Positions 8,982 to 19,369 of a stretch of 64,000 bases of DNA are shown here, piece after piece. The DNA is from Gemmatimonadaceae bacterium (GTDB lineage: Bacteria; Gemmatimonadota; Gemmatimonadetes; Gemmatimonadales; Gemmatimonadaceae), in NCBI GenBank assembly GCA_037721215.1, contig JBBJNV010000006.1, positions 62,001-126,000 on the forward strand. The letters run 5' to 3'. The translations under genes were made by a program, and so were the position numbers. The stretch's first letter is position 1, and the number at the start of each line of letters is the position of its first letter. Under the pieces are notes generated by a model. It was not told the origin of the DNA. It made no database searches and saw only the letters and a program-made list of their open reading frames with translations.

Positions 8982-9467
8982 CTACGATCCAGCGCGAGCA
9001 TCGGACGCGCTCACCCCGATGCCTGCATCCGCTTCCGCGGCATAGCGCTTCAACCGTCCAATCATGGCATTGAGACCAACTTCGCGGGCGCCAAGTCCGA
9101 TACTTTCCATGAGAGTGCGAACGAAATCGGACGGAATGGCCAGCGTGGTCGACGGCGGCTGGCCGTTCACGGCACCGAAGACAATCGCCAGGACGGCAGC
9201 GATCGTCGGCGACTGGCGCGCATTGAGGTCGGCGTGAAAATACATCCTGCCGTCGACCATCTCAGGGATGATATCAACGCGAGTCTGGCATTCGGGGACG
9301 TTAAACTCCGCGCGATCGAGGCCCTTGAGGCGCTCAGGCAACGGCTCGAGCTTTTTCGAATACTGAACGAGCGCCTGCATCTTTTCTTCGCGCGCCATCG
9401 AGCGGAAAAGCCTCAGTACACGGTCAATGGATGGGGGGAGGGCGACTGATGCGGTCTGGTCCATCAT
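8982..9467 (-). CDS. sufE: SufE-like Fe-S cluster sulfur acceptor
   Basis: SufE accepts persulfide sulfur from the SufS cysteine desulfurase and passes it to the SufBCD scaffold. The 161-residue protein has the family layout: LLRLFRSM-type helix, LPERLKGLDRAEFNVPECQT with the active Cys in VPECQT, FHADLNARQSPTIAAVLAIVFGAVNGQ, and a C-terminal helix with LMESIGLG. The C-terminal third, including MIGRLKRYAAEAD, matches the end of SufE. No sufS or sufBCD gene is nearby. It is divergent from the OsmC gene; the 91 bp between must hold both promoters, but I see no convincing boxes. Confidence 0.88.
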   Translation of the reverse strand: MMDQTASVALPPSIDRVLRLFRSMAREEKMQALVQYSKKLEPLPERLKGLDRAEFNVPECQTRVDIIPEMVDGRMYFHADLNARQSPTIAAVLAIVFGAVNGQPPSTTLAIPSDFVRTLMESIGLGAREVGLNAMIGRLKRYAAEADAGIGVSASDARAGS

Positions 9468-9558
9468 GCAATCTAGCCGGGCCCGCGAAATGTCTGGAAT
9501 GGCACGAAACTCTCATTGGCTGCATTGTCACCTCAACATTCAAACACCAGGGAACAGA

Positions 9559-9987
9559 ATGCCAACGCGTAAAGCGAGTGCGAAGTGGGAAGGCGGTATG
9601 AAAGGCGGGAAGGGCAGCTTCAATGGCGAGAGCGGAGCAATCACCGGCCAGTACAACTTTGGATCCCGGTTCGAAAACGGAACCGGCTCCAATCCCGAGG
9701 AGCTGCTGGCTGCTGCCGAGGCTGCATGCTTCAGCATGGCTCTGAGTGGAAGTCTCGAAAGAAACGGGACGCCGGCAACGAGTGTTGACACCAGCGCCGC
9801 GTGTACGGTGGAGAAATCCGGCGACGGATTCGCGATTACCCGTATGAAGCTCGACGTCTCAGCGTCGGTGCCAGATATCGACGACGCGAAATTTCAGGAA
9901 ATTGCGAATGCAACCCTTACCGGCTGCCCGGTATCGAAAGCGTTCAAGGGAAACATGGATATCGAGCTGGACGCGCGGCTCGTGTGA
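9559..9987 (+). CDS. OsmC family peroxiredoxin
   Basis: OsmC/Ohr proteins reduce organic hydroperoxides with two cysteines. From ATG 9559 (AGGGA five bases upstream) the protein is 142 residues, the usual length; a longer frame upstream to 9427 would overlap sufE and adds nothing conserved. The peroxidatic Cys lies in AAEAACFSMALS and the second Cys in LTGCPVSKAF. The opening RKASAKWEGGMKGGKGSF and the SNPEELLAAAEA segment place it with OsmC rather than Ohr. It probably protects against peroxide stress alongside the neighbouring Fe-S gene sufE. Confidence 0.93.
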   Translation: MPTRKASAKWEGGMKGGKGSFNGESGAITGQYNFGSRFENGTGSNPEELLAAAEAACFSMALSGSLERNGTPATSVDTSAACTVEKSGDGFAITRMKLDVSASVPDIDDAKFQEIANATLTGCPVSKAFKGNMDIELDARLV

Positions 9988-10002
9988 TCGGCCCGTTGCG
10001 TG

Positions 10003-11499
10003 TTACGCAGGCCTGGCCCAGCCGGGCTTTGCGTCGCACGCATCGCAGTTCCCGCAGGTCCAACCGGGCGCATCCTGTTCGCCGAAGTGCTCGAGAATGA
10101 ATTTTGTGCGGCATTGAGTGGTCTGACAGAATTCGATGATGGTGCGAAGTTTCCGCTGATCGTTGGCCCGCCGCTCCTCGTAATCGTGGAGGTCCGCGCT
10201 CAGATCGACTGAAGTAAGGTTGCCCTGCAGTCGTTGCCAGCGCCCGCCACGATGCTCCCGCACGAGGCCATGCCGCTTGAGAAGCGCGAACACGATCTTC
10301 GCTTTCCGCTGCGTGACTTCTGTAATCGTTGTGATATCATCCAGCGCGACCGGCGTATCGAGCGGATATTTCTCGAGCGCCAGGGCAACGAGCGCCGCCT
10401 CTGCGACCTCGGGGTATTTGCCGCCCAGAAAATAGGATTGTATTCGCCGGTCTTCTACCCTGTAGAGCATCGTGCATGTCGCCGGCAATCCATCGCGCCC
10501 GGCTCGCCCGGCTTCCTGATAGTAGGCCTCTATCGAGCCCGGGAAATGATAGTGAACAACAAACCTGATCTCCTGCTTGTCGATTCCCAATCCGAAAGCA
10601 TTGGTGGCGATGATCGCTTTGAGTTTCCCGCTCATGAATGCGTTCTGAACCGCTTTTCTGTCGGCTGCCGTGCGCTTTCCGTGATACAGTCCAATGTCGA
10701 AGTGGTCGCAGAACTGCCGGTGGAGGCGTTCCGCTTCCTTAACGGTCGCAACGTAAATGACCCCGGACCCCTCCTCCTCGGCGAGAATCTGCCCGACAAT
10801 TGTGTCCTTGATGTTGTCATTTACAGTACGCCTCACCTCGAATCTCAGGTTCGGGCGCGCGAAACCGGTGATGGTGATGTGTGGCTCGTGCATGCCGAGG
10901 CTGCGCGCGATGTCGTCCTGTACCTCCTGAGTGGCGGTAGCAGTAAGCGCGAGTATCGGCGGGCGGCCAAGCCGCTTTGCGATCGAGCCAAGGCTCAGAT
11001 AATCGGGCCGGAAATCATGGCCCCACTGGCTGACACAATGGGCTTCGTCAATCACGAACAGACTTACCGTGCGGCTCAGCAGCCGGTCGAAGAATTCGCG
11101 ATCCTTGAACCGCTCAGGCGTGAGGTAGAGCAGCGCTCCTTCGCCAGCGGATATCTGGCGCTGCGCTTCGCGAGTCTCGAGCGAAGACAGGTGCGAGTGC
11201 ATCGCGACTGCGTCGACACCTTGCGCGGAAAGCTTGTCCTGCTGGTCTTTCATCAAGGCAATCAATGGACTCACCACTATAGTAAGTCCCGGCAATGCCA
11301 GCGCCGCGAGCTGGTAGACGATCGACTTGCCGCTGCCGGTTGGCATGACGACGAGCGCATCATGGCCAGCAAGAAGCGCCTCGATGGGGCCCCATTGGCC
11401 GGTTCGGAAATCGGTATGGCCGAAGCGCTCGCGAAGCAGTACGCGAGCGGCCACCCGGGACACCTTTTTTCCCATATCGGCGTGTCTGGCAGGAACCAT
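10003..11499 (-). CDS. recQ: RecQ family ATP-dependent DNA helicase
   Basis: This 498-residue 3'-5' helicase has the superfamily 2 motifs in order: RERFGHTDFRTGQ (Q/motif 0), MPTGSGKSIVYQ (Walker A), VIDEAHCVSQWGHDFRPDY (DEAH and the RecQ aromatic-rich loop), LTATAT (motif III), HYHFPGSIEAYYQEAGRAGRDG (motifs V-VI). The RecQ-Ct zinc site is visible at the end as four cysteines, the last three in WTCGNCDAC. It lacks an HRDC domain, so it is the short RecQ form. A second ATG at 11475 is an alternative start that drops eight residues. It works in replication-fork and recombination repair. Confidence 0.93.
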   Translation of the reverse strand: MVPARHADMGKKVSRVAARVLLRERFGHTDFRTGQWGPIEALLAGHDALVVMPTGSGKSIVYQLAALALPGLTIVVSPLIALMKDQQDKLSAQGVDAVAMHSHLSSLETREAQRQISAGEGALLYLTPERFKDREFFDRLLSRTVSLFVIDEAHCVSQWGHDFRPDYLSLGSIAKRLGRPPILALTATATQEVQDDIARSLGMHEPHITITGFARPNLRFEVRRTVNDNIKDTIVGQILAEEEGSGVIYVATVKEAERLHRQFCDHFDIGLYHGKRTAADRKAVQNAFMSGKLKAIIATNAFGLGIDKQEIRFVVHYHFPGSIEAYYQEAGRAGRDGLPATCTMLYRVEDRRIQSYFLGGKYPEVAEAALVALALEKYPLDTPVALDDITTITEVTQRKAKIVFALLKRHGLVREHRGGRWQRLQGNLTSVDLSADLHDYEERRANDQRKLRTIIEFCQTTQCRTKFILEHFGEQDAPGWTCGNCDACDAKPGWARPA

Positions 11500-11575
11500 T
11501 CCGCAGCACCATGGCGAACTGCCGCTTTGCCATAGCTAACCGGCAGGGCTGGTCGTCGCGTACTAGCTTTGCGCA

Positions 11576-12748
11576 GTGAAAAAGGACACTCTCGCGGGAA
11601 AATCGCGGCTCTTTGCAATCGTTGCTCCCGGGCTGGAGCAAATACTGCTACGCGAACTTCAGGAGATAGGAGTGCGGCCCGGCAAGGTCATCCCCGGCGG
11701 GGTGTCATTCGACGGGTCACTCAACCAGCTGCGACTGGTAAATCTCTGGTCCCGGGTTGCCAGCCGGGTGCTGGTCAGGGTGGACGAGTTTCACGCCAAC
11801 AGTTTCCATGAGCTCGAGCGACGCGCAAAGAGGGTTTCCTGGAAACGGTTTGCGACGACTGGGCAATCGGTGCACTTTCGCGTCACGTGCCGCAAATCGC
11901 GGCTCTACCATTCGGACGCTGTCACGGAACGGCTCGCAGCGGCGGTCGACACTCAGCTCGGCGGCTCTGTCGCAGCGGGGATTGCGGGTGCAGAAGCGGA
12001 AGACGAGCTGGACGACTCGGACGCGGCCAGCGATTCTCAGCTGTTCGTAGTGCGCATTGTCAACGATGTGTGCACGATCAGCGCGGATAGCTCGGGGGCG
12101 TTACTTCATCGTCGCGGCTACCGGCAGGCGGTCGCAAAAGCGCCGCTTCGTGAGACTCTGGCGGCGGCGATGCTCATCGGCAGCGGCTGGGATCGCGAGT
12201 CACCGCTGGTGGATCCAATGTGCGGTTCCGGCACAATCGCCATCGAAGCAGCGCTGATGGCACGGCAAATGGCACCCGGAGCTGGTCGTCGATTCGCGTT
12301 CCAGAACTGGCCCGCGCATGACGCATCTGCGTGGCAGCATACAGTCGCCCGCGCGCGTGGTTCAGCGCTCCCCAGGGCAGAGATTTCAATCGTGGCCTCC
12401 GACCGGGACGATGGGGCAGTGGCTGCAGCCCGGGCGAACGCGGAACGAGCCGGGGTGAGCGGAGACATCGATATATCGGCAGATGCCATCTCGGATGCCA
12501 GGATCCCGGATATTCCCGGCTGGATTGTCACCAATCCGCCGTACGGGCTGAGGTTAGGTGAATCCGGTTCACTGAAAAATCTCTATTCTCAGCTCGGGAA
12601 CGTCGTGCGACAGAAGACGGGATACCGGTTTGCAATGCTTTCCGCGGACAAGGCGCTCGAAGCGCAAATGCGGTTACAACTCTCAGATGTCTTTCGGACG
12701 AAAAACGGGGGCATACCGGTTCGGCTGATGGCCGGGAAAGTTTCGTGA
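11576..12748 (+). CDS. THUMP domain class I RNA methyltransferase (RlmL/TrmN-like)
   Basis: This 390-residue protein has a THUMP-type N-terminal part (AIVAPGLEQILLRELQEIG, then the VSWKRFATTGQSVHFRVTCRKSRLYHSDAV region) and a C-terminal SAM-dependent methyltransferase. The latter shows VDPMCGSGTIAIEAALMA, a D-rich SAM loop (VASDRDDGAVAAARANAERAG) and the catalytic TNPPYGLRLGE, an NPPY motif used for N-methylation of a base. Relatives methylate 23S rRNA guanine (RlmL N-terminal half) or tRNA guanosine (TrmN/Trm14); I cannot choose between them. The start is GTG 11576. It is divergent from recQ. Confidence 0.88.
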   Translation: MKKDTLAGKSRLFAIVAPGLEQILLRELQEIGVRPGKVIPGGVSFDGSLNQLRLVNLWSRVASRVLVRVDEFHANSFHELERRAKRVSWKRFATTGQSVHFRVTCRKSRLYHSDAVTERLAAAVDTQLGGSVAAGIAGAEAEDELDDSDAASDSQLFVVRIVNDVCTISADSSGALLHRRGYRQAVAKAPLRETLAAAMLIGSGWDRESPLVDPMCGSGTIAIEAALMARQMAPGAGRRFAFQNWPAHDASAWQHTVARARGSALPRAEISIVASDRDDGAVAAARANAERAGVSGDIDISADAISDARIPDIPGWIVTNPPYGLRLGESGSLKNLYSQLGNVVRQKTGYRFAMLSADKALEAQMRLQLSDVFRTKNGGIPVRLMAGKVS

Positions 12749-12792
12749 TTCGTTGTCCTTGCGTCATCCTGATATCGTGGACGCTATAGCTT

Positions 12793-12880
12793 TACTGGCG
12801 TACTGCGAGGATCTGCTCCACTCCAGTATGCCGGCCTGTAGTACCGGGAGTGAACGTATGGAAATAAAAGACGGTACTAC
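12793..12880 (+). other. Hairpin-forming leader upstream of the poly-HAMP kinase gene
   Basis: Two inverted repeats are visible in the 249-bp gap before the large kinase gene. One is TACTGG (12793-12798) with CCAGTA (12823-12828). The other is GTAGTACCG (12838-12846) with CGGTACTAC (12872-12880), nine perfect pairs around a 25-nt A-rich loop. If transcribed they would form a structured 5' leader about 120-200 nt before the GTG start. They resemble no riboswitch class that I know. A regulator-binding site is an alternative. Confidence 0.4.
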
Positions 12881-12997
12881 TCTTGTATGCATTGGCGGGT
12901 TTCGTTGCTTCGCGGCGCAGGACACGGTAATCCTTCGCACGACTCCCGGGCCCGGGCGTAGGCGCGGCTGGTAAAAAACAATCGTTCAGGAGATGCC

Positions 12998-15900
12998 GTG
13001 GAAATCGGCGATTCAATCGATATTCAGGAAGAAACCGAGATCCCGTCGAAACGACCGCGGCGTGACACGCAGAGTCCCGGGGCCAGTAAAGGCGATGGGG
13101 ATGGCACTCAATCTGCGCGCAGGAAATCCGCCTCGGCCAGCCAGACGCGGCGAGGTCGCAACGGCAACGGCGGTGGATCGAGAGGAAGCAGCCTTGATCT
13201 AGGAGAGCTGCTCGACGCATTAAAGGATCTCCGCGACGGTGATTTTTCGGTAAGGCTGCCTGGCTCTGCCGACCCGGTGATAGACGAAATCGCGAGCGCC
13301 TTCAATGGAATCGCCGAGCGTAACGAAAGGCTTGCGTCTGAGGCAGTACGGGTGAGCACGACGATCGGGCGAGAAGGACAGATGAATGAGCGCGCCTCGA
13401 TCGGACGGGCCACTGGCGGATGGGCGACCATTACCAGCTCGATCAATGCGCTCATCACCGATCTCGTGTCACCTACAACGGAAGTCGCGAGAGTGCTGAC
13501 CGCCGTCGCCGAGGGCGACCTGCAGCAGAAGATGACGCTCGAGATCGACGGCAAATCCGTCCAGGGTGAATTTCTGCGCATCGGCACCACCGTAAACACG
13601 CTCGTCGATCAACTCGGTGCGTTTGCATCGGAAGTAACGCGGGTAGCGCGCGAAGTGGGCACCGAGGGACGACTGGGCGGCCAGGCGAACGTGCCCGGTG
13701 TTGGCGGAACGTGGAAGGATCTCACCGACAACGTGAATTTCATGGCGAGCAATCTCACCGGGCAGGTGAGAAACATTGCCGACGTTACGACCGCGGTTGC
13801 GAAGGGAGATCTCTCGAGAAAGATCACCGCCGACGCGAAGGGCGAGATTCTCGAGCTCAAGAACACCATCAACACGATGGTCGATCAGCTGAGCGGATTC
13901 TCGTCGGAAGTGACACGGGTTGCGCGTGAGGTAGGTACAGAGGGGAAACTCGGCGGACAGGCAAGCGTCCCCGGAATTGCAGGCACCTGGAAGGATCTCA
14001 CGGACAACGTGAACACCCTCGCGGGAAATCTCACCAGTCAGGTGCGCAACATCGCCGACGTCACGACCGCCGTCGCGCGCGGCGATCTGTCACGCAAGAT
14101 CACGGTCGAAGCGCGAGGCGAGACCCTCGAGCTTAAAAGCACCATCAACACGATGGTGGATCAGCTCAGCGGATTTGCCGCCGAGGTGACGAGAGTTGCC
14201 CGCGAAGTCGGCACCGAAGGAAAGCTCGGCGGACAGGCAAACGTCCCGGGGGTGGCGGGTACATGGAAGGATCTCACGGACAACGTCAACTTCATGGCCA
14301 GCAATCTCACCGGGCAGGTGAGAAACATCGCCGATGTGACGACCGCCGTCGCCAGAGGTGATCTTGGCCGGAAGATCACTGCTGACGCTCAGGGTGAAAT
14401 GCTCGAGCTGAAGAACACCATCAATACGATGGTTGACCAGCTGTCGGCATTCTCATCCGAAGTTACACGGGTTGCGAAAGAAGTCGGAACCGAGGGAAGT
14501 CTTGGCGGGCAGGCGGAAGTACCGGGTGTCGCCGGAACGTGGAAGGACCTCACCGACAACGTGAACACACTGGCCGGAAACCTTACCAGCCAGATCCGCA
14601 ACATTGCCGACGTTACGACCGCGGTGGCGAAGGGAGATTTGTCGCGGAAAATCACTGTCGACGTTCAGGGTGAGATACTGGAGCTGAAGAACACCATCAA
14701 CGCGATGGTGGATTCACTCAGAATTTTCGCTGGCGAAGTGACGCGTGTTGCCAAGGAAGTTGGAACGGAAGGGAAGCTGGGTGGACAGGCTGAAGTTCCC
14801 GACGCCGCCGGCACCTGGAAGGATCTGACGGACAACGTGAATTTCATGGCGAGCAATCTCACCGGGCAGGTGAGAAACATTGCCGACGTCACGACCGCCG
14901 TTGCCCGGGGTGACCTGAGCAGGAAGATTACCGCTGACGCGAAAGGCGAGATCCTCGAGCTCAAGAACACCATCAACATCATGGTGGACCAGCTCTCGGG
15001 TTTTGCTGCGGAGGTAACGCGGGTTGCGCGCGAAGTGGGAACCGAGGGCAAGCTGGGGGGACAGGCGAATGTCCCGGGCGTCGGGGGAACCTGGAAGGAT
15101 CTCACCGACAACGTGAACACTCTGGCAGGGAATCTCACCAGTCAGGTGCGAAACATTGCCGACGTGACGACCGCCGTGGCGAAGGGAGATCTCAGCCGCA
15201 AGATCACCGTTGAAGTGCGTGGCGAAACGCTCGAGCTGAAGGACACCATCAACACGATGGTGGATCAGCTCAGCGCTTTTGCCGATGAAGTGACACGCGT
15301 TGCCCGCGAGGTGGGCACTGAAGGACGGCTCGGCGGTCAGGCGAACGTGCCTGGTGTCGCCGGAACGTGGAAGGATCTCACGGATAACGTGAACACGCTG
15401 GCCGGGAACCTTACGAGCCAGATCCGTAACATCGCCGATGTGACGACGGCTGTCGCGAAGGGAGATCTATCGCGAAAGATCACGGTGGATGTCAAAGGTG
15501 AGATCCTCGCGCTCAAGAACACCATCAACACGATGGTCGACTCTCTTGGGGGACTTGCGGGCGAGGTGACGCGCGTTGCGCGTGAGGTGGGCACGGAAGG
15601 GCGGCTGGGTGGCCAGGCAAACGTCCCTGGTGTAGCCGGCACGTGGAAGGATCTGACCGAGAACGTGAATTTCATGGCGAGCAATCTCACCGGGCAGGTG
15701 AGAAATATTGCCGACGTGACCACCGCAGTGGCGCGTGGTGACCTGTCTCGCAAGATGACCGTGGACGTGAAGGGCGAGATACTCGAGCTGAAAAACACGA
15801 TCAACATCATGGTCGACCAGCTCTCCGCGTTTTCATCCGAGGTGACACGCGTCGCCAAGGAAGTCGGCACCGAAGGCAATCTCGGCGGACAGGCGGAAGT

Positions 15901-18900
15901 GCCCGGGGTTGCCGGGACCTGGAAGGACCTTACCGACAACGTAAACACGCTGGCAGGGAACCTTACCGGTCAGATCCGCAACATCGCTCTCGTCACGACG
16001 GCAGTTGCCCGTGGTGACCTGTCGCAGAAGATCACGGTCGAAGTCCGCGGAGAAATTCTCGAGCTCAAGGACACCATCAACGCGATGGTGGACTCTCTCA
16101 GAATTTTCGCGGACGAGGTGACACGTGTCGCGAAGGAAGTGGGAACAGAGGGCAAGCTGGGTGGCCAGGCCGAGGTGCCGAATGCAGACGGAACGTGGCG
16201 TGCGCTCACCGATAACGTGAATGCAATGGCCAACAGCTTGACGCTGCAGGTGCGCGCCATCGCGAACGTGGCGACGGCGGTTACGCGTGGCGATCTGTCG
16301 AGACAGATCACTGTCGAGGCGCAGGGCGAGCTCGACGAGCTCAAGGGCAACCTCAATCAGATGATCGCGAATCTGAAGGATACGACCGAAAAGAATACCG
16401 AACAGGACTGGCTCAAGACCAACCTGGCGAAATTCTCGCGCATGATGCAGGGTCAGAAGGATCTGACGGCAGTTTCCAAGCTCATCATGTCCGAGCTCAC
16501 CCCTCTGGTGTCTGCACACCACGGGGCGTTTTACATAATGGAACAAGATGACAACGTGGCGGTGCTCAAACTCATTGCGAGCTACGCATACAAGGAACGG
16601 AAGCACGTCGGCAATCGCTTCCTGCTCGGCGAGGGGCTCGTCGGTCAGGCGGCACTCGAGAAAAAACCGATCCTGCTGACGAGCGTACCTGAAGACTACA
16701 TCAGGATAACGTCAGGCCTTGGCGAGGCGCCGCCGCGAAATATTCTTGTCCTCCCGATCCTTTTCGAGGGTGAGGTCAAGGCAGTGGTCGAGCTGGCTTC
16801 GTTCCTTCCGTTCAGCCAGATCCATCAGCTCTTTCTCGATCAGCTTGCAGAGACTGTCGGAGTAGTGCTCAACATGATCTCGGCGAACATGCGTACGAGT
16901 GAACTGCTCGAGCAGTCCCAAAATCTCACGCAGGAGCTCCAGAGCCAGTCGCAGGAGCTCAAGCAGCAGCAGGAAGAGCTGAAGAAATCCAACTCGGATC
17001 TGGAAACGCAGGCAAAAACTTTGCGGAGCTCCGAGGAATTGTTGCGCGATCAGCAGGTGGAGTTGCAACAGGTCAACGAGGAGCTGGAGGAAAAGGCTTC
17101 TCTGCTAGCGGAGCAGAACCGGAAAGTGGAGCAGAAAAACGACGAAGTGGAGGCGGCACGACTGTCGTTGGAGGAGAAGGCGGAGCAGCTGGCATTGAGC
17201 TCCAAGTACAAGTCCGAGTTTCTCGCCAACATGTCTCACGAGCTGCGCACGCCACTCAACAGCCTGCTGATTCTGTCGAAGCTGCTGAACGACAACAAGG
17301 ATGGCAACCTCACGCCAAAGCAGGTCGAATTCGCTCACACCATTTACTCGTCGGGCAGCGATCTCCTGTCGCTCATCAACGACGTGCTGGACCTTTCGAA
17401 GGTCGAGGCCGGCAAGATGGAGGTTTCGGTGAGCGAGGTTACGATCGAGGAGATTGGTGGATCTCTCGACCGTGGCTTCCGGCCGATCGCGGATCAGAAA
17501 GGCCTCGACTTCAAGTTCGATGTGCACCCCGACGCGCCCTCGACGATCATCACCGATGGACAGAGAGTGGAGCAGGTGCTCAAGAACCTGCTGTCGAACG
17601 CGTTCAAGTTCACGTCTGCGGGAGGAGTCACGCTTTCAGTACGGAGAGCGGACAAGACCCGGCGGTTCCTGAATCCTGCTCTCGACGCCGCTGCAGGTGT
17701 GATTGCCTTTGCGGTGATCGATACGGGAGTCGGCATTCCCACCGACAAGCAGCGACTGATCTTCGAGGCGTTTCAGCAGGCCGATGGAACTACGAGCCGG
17801 AAGTTTGGCGGAACCGGGCTCGGACTTTCCATAAGCCGGGAGATTGCACGGTTGCTGGGCGGTGAGATCCGCGTTGAGAGCACGCCGGACAAGGGCAGCA
17901 CATTCACTTTGTTTCTTCCCCTCAAGCTTCAGGAATCCGAATCCGACGCAACGCGCGGGTCGCGGTTGACTGCCATGGATGTGGTCGACGCTCCCCGCGG
18001 ACCAAAAAGGTCTCAACCATCCACATGGCGTCCGACACCATCGCAGAGCACGCAGGTTCAGACTGCCCGCCCGTCGAGTCCGTCGAGTCCGTCAGGTCCA
18101 TCGGGTCCGACGCCGGTGTCGTCGCACGTAGTCGGCGACCGTCGGGCAAAACAATACATCGTCGAGGATGATCACGAATCGATAGAACCCGGCGACCGCG
18201 CTGTGCTCATCGTCGAGAACGATGCGAATTTCGCGAAGATTCTTCTGGGTATGGCGAGGGATAAGGGGTTCAAGGGAATTGTGGCGCTCGAGGGGGACAG
18301 CGGACTTGCAGCGGCGCATGAGTATCGTCCTGACGCGATAACGCTGGATATCGACATGCCGGGGATGGACGGGTGGAAGGTGCTGGAACGGCTAAAACAT
18401 CATCCAAACACGCGGCACATTCCTGTACACATCATCACCGGGGTCGAACGCCGGCAGCAGGGCCTCAAGGCCGGGGCGCTTGCCTACCTCGAGAAACCCG
18501 TCACCCAGGAAGCGCTCGATGATGCGTTCTCCAGGATCGCAACGTTCATCGAAGACGTTCCAAAACATCTCCTGGTCGTCGAGGATGATCAGGGACAGCG
18601 TGATGCCATCGTCGAGCTGATCGCTCACGAGGACGTCGAAATCACCGCTGTCGAAACGGCCGCTGCGGCATTTTCGGAGCTGGCGTCCAACAAGCACTAT
18701 GACTGCGTCGTGCTCGATCTCGGATTGCAGGGCATGAGCGGTTTCGACTTCCTGGAACAGGTGAAATCCAACCCGGCCATGACGGATCTTCCGATCATCG
18801 TTTACACCGGCAAGGAGCTCACTCAAGCCGAGGAGACAAAGATCAAGAAGTACGCGGAAACGATCATCGTGAAAGATGTGAAATCTCCCGAGCGGCTGCT

Positions 18901-19369
18901 CGATGAGACAGCCCTGTTTCTTCATCGCGTCGAAGCAAAGCTCCCGGAGCAGAAGCGAAAGATGCTGGAGCAGTTACATGACGCAGACGCCGTGATCAGC
19001 GACAAGCGGGTACTGGTCGTGGACGATGACGTTCGGAACATCTTTTCGCTGACGAGCGTTCTCGAGGATCACGGGATGAACGTGAGGTTTGCCGAGAACG
19101 GCAAGGATGCTCTTGCGGCTCTCGAAGAAAACCCGGATGTGGACGTGATACTGATGGATGTGATGATGCCGGAGATGGATGGTTACGAAACGACCAGGGC
19201 GATCCGCAACATGCCTGAATTCAAATCGCTTCCGATTATTGCGCTTACCGCGAAGGCAATGAAGGGCGACAGAGAAAAATGCATTGCCGCCGGCGCCTCT
19301 GACTATATCACCAAACCGGTGGACACCGGCCAGCTCATATCACTGTTGCGCGTGTGGCTCTACAAGTAG
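12998..19369 (+). CDS. Soluble poly-HAMP hybrid histidine kinase with GAF and three receivers
   Basis: This 2123-residue protein has no transmembrane segment. Order: a basic, Ser/Gly-rich N-terminus (1-70); one to two divergent HAMP units (about 75-210); ten 92-residue di-HAMP repeats (about 212-1131); a GAF domain (about 1165-1310); a long Gln/Glu/Leu coiled coil (about 1310-1400); HisKA with SHELRTP (His1414); HATPase ([18 protein letters not shown]); a Pro/Ser linker; and three receivers near 1735, 1858 and 2004 with acceptor Asp in LDIDMP, LDLGLQ and MDVMMP. The 92-residue HAMP repeats recall fungal class III kinases (Nik1/Os-1) and bacterial relatives. GTG 12998 follows AGGAGA by four bases. 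CheR, CheB and a receiver-kinase follow and overlap, so it is probably the core of a soluble signalling complex. Confidence 0.95.
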   Translation: MEIGDSIDIQEETEIPSKRPRRDTQSPGASKGDGDGTQSARRKSASASQTRRGRNGNGGGSRGSSLDLGELLDALKDLRDGDFSVRLPGSADPVIDEIASAFNGIAERNERLASEAVRVSTTIGREGQMNERASIGRATGGWATITSSINALITDLVSPTTEVARVLTAVAEGDLQQKMTLEIDGKSVQGEFLRIGTTVNTLVDQLGAFASEVTRVAREVGTEGRLGGQANVPGVGGTWKDLTDNVNFMASNLTGQVRNIADVTTAVAKGDLSRKITADAKGEILELKNTINTMVDQLSGFSSEVTRVAREVGTEGKLGGQASVPGIAGTWKDLTDNVNTLAGNLTSQVRNIADVTTAVARGDLSRKITVEARGETLELKSTINTMVDQLSGFAAEVTRVAREVGTEGKLGGQANVPGVAGTWKDLTDNVNFMASNLTGQVRNIADVTTAVARGDLGRKITADAQGEMLELKNTINTMVDQLSAFSSEVTRVAKEVGTEGSLGGQAEVPGVAGTWKDLTDNVNTLAGNLTSQIRNIADVTTAVAKGDLSRKITVDVQGEILELKNTINAMVDSLRIFAGEVTRVAKEVGTEGKLGGQAEVPDAAGTWKDLTDNVNFMASNLTGQVRNIADVTTAVARGDLSRKITADAKGEILELKNTINIMVDQLSGFAAEVTRVAREVGTEGKLGGQANVPGVGGTWKDLTDNVNTLAGNLTSQVRNIADVTTAVAKGDLSRKITVEVRGETLELKDTINTMVDQLSAFADEVTRVAREVGTEGRLGGQANVPGVAGTWKDLTDNVNTLAGNLTSQIRNIADVTTAVAKGDLSRKITVDVKGEILALKNTINTMVDSLGGLAGEVTRVAREVGTEGRLGGQANVPGVAGTWKDLTENVNFMASNLTGQVRNIADVTTAVARGDLSRKMTVDVKGEILELKNTINIMVDQLSAFSSEVTRVAKEVGTEGNLGGQAEVPGVAGTWKDLTDNVNTLAGNLTGQIRNIALVTTAVARGDLSQKITVEVRGEILELKDTINAMVDSLRIFADEVTRVAKEVGTEGKLGGQAEVPNADGTWRALTDNVNAMANSLTLQVRAIANVATAVTRGDLSRQITVEAQGELDELKGNLNQMIANLKDTTEKNTEQDWLKTNLAKFSRMMQGQKDLTAVSKLIMSELTPLVSAHHGAFYIMEQDDNVAVLKLIASYAYKERKHVGNRFLLGEGLVGQAALEKKPILLTSVPEDYIRITSGLGEAPPRNILVLPILFEGEVKAVVELASFLPFSQIHQLFLDQLAETVGVVLNMISANMRTSELLEQSQNLTQELQSQSQELKQQQEELKKSNSDLETQAKTLRSSEELLRDQQVELQQVNEELEEKASLLAEQNRKVEQKNDEVEAARLSLEEKAEQLALSSKYKSEFLANMSHELRTPLNSLLILSKLLNDNKDGNLTPKQVEFAHTIYSSGSDLLSLINDVLDLSKVEAGKMEVSVSEVTIEEIGGSLDRGFRPIADQKGLDFKFDVHPDAPSTIITDGQRVEQVLKNLLSNAFKFTSAGGVTLSVRRADKTRRFLNPALDAAAGVIAFAVIDTGVGIPTDKQRLIFEAFQQADGTTSRKFGGTGLGLSISREIARLLGGEIRVESTPDKGSTFTLFLPLKLQESESDATRGSRLTAMDVVDAPRGPKRSQPSTWRPTPSQSTQVQTARPSSPSSPSGPSGPTPVSSHVVGDRRAKQYIVEDDHESIEPGDRAVLIVENDANFAKILLGMARDKGFKGIVALEGDSGLAAAHEYRPDAITLDIDMPGMDGWKVLERLKHHPNTRHIPVHIITGVERRQQGLKAGALAYLEKPVTQEALDDAFSRIATFIEDVPKHLLVVEDDQGQRDAIVELIAHEDVEITAVETAAAAFSELASNKHYDCVVLDLGLQGMSGFDFLEQVKSNPAMTDLPIIVYTGKELTQAEETKIKKYAETIIVKDVKSPERLLDETALFLHRVEAKLPEQKRKMLEQLHDADAVISDKRVLVVDDDVRNIFSLTSVLEDHGMNVRFAENGKDALAALEENPDVDVILMDVMMPEMDGYETTRAIRNMPEFKSLPIIALTAKAMKGDREKCIAAGASDYITKPVDTGQLISLLRVWLYK
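13631..16390 (+). repeat. Ten tandem 276-bp repeats encoding di-HAMP units
   Basis: The codons for EVTRVA(R/K)EVGTEG recur every 276 bp starting at 13631 and 13907, ten copies in all. Each copy encodes 92 residues with the landmarks [29 protein letters not shown] and [12 protein letters not shown]. Copies keep exact length with no frameshift. The tenth is the most diverged ([20 protein letters not shown]). Two flavours alternate after [14 protein letters not shown] and TLAGNLTSQ. Confidence 0.95.
18070..18112 (+). repeat. Short 9-bp minisatellite in the kinase-receiver linker
   Basis: Imperfect tandem copies of GTCGAGTCC / GTCAGGTCC / ATCGGGTCC encode a flexible Ser-Pro-Gly linker ([12 protein letters not shown]) between the ATPase domain and the first receiver of the large kinase. 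The length of such a tract can change by replication slippage in steps of three residues without breaking the frame. Confidence 0.7.

Noticed and set aside
10234-11535. 433-residue plus-strand frame opposite recQ
   Set aside because: It is antisense to a clear RecQ with all helicase motifs, and its translation shows no domain pattern.
12753-12974. Small frame in the gap before the poly-HAMP kinase
   Set aside because: No ribosome site and no conserved pattern; the region is better explained as a structured leader.
13609-16356. Series of regularly spaced minus-strand frames in the HAMP array
   Set aside because: They repeat every 276 bp only because the sense repeats do; the peptides are low-complexity shadows.
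13631-16390. Tandem array considered as CRISPR or satellite DNA
   Set aside because: Units are 276 bp, contiguous without spacers and keep one open frame that encodes HAMP domains.
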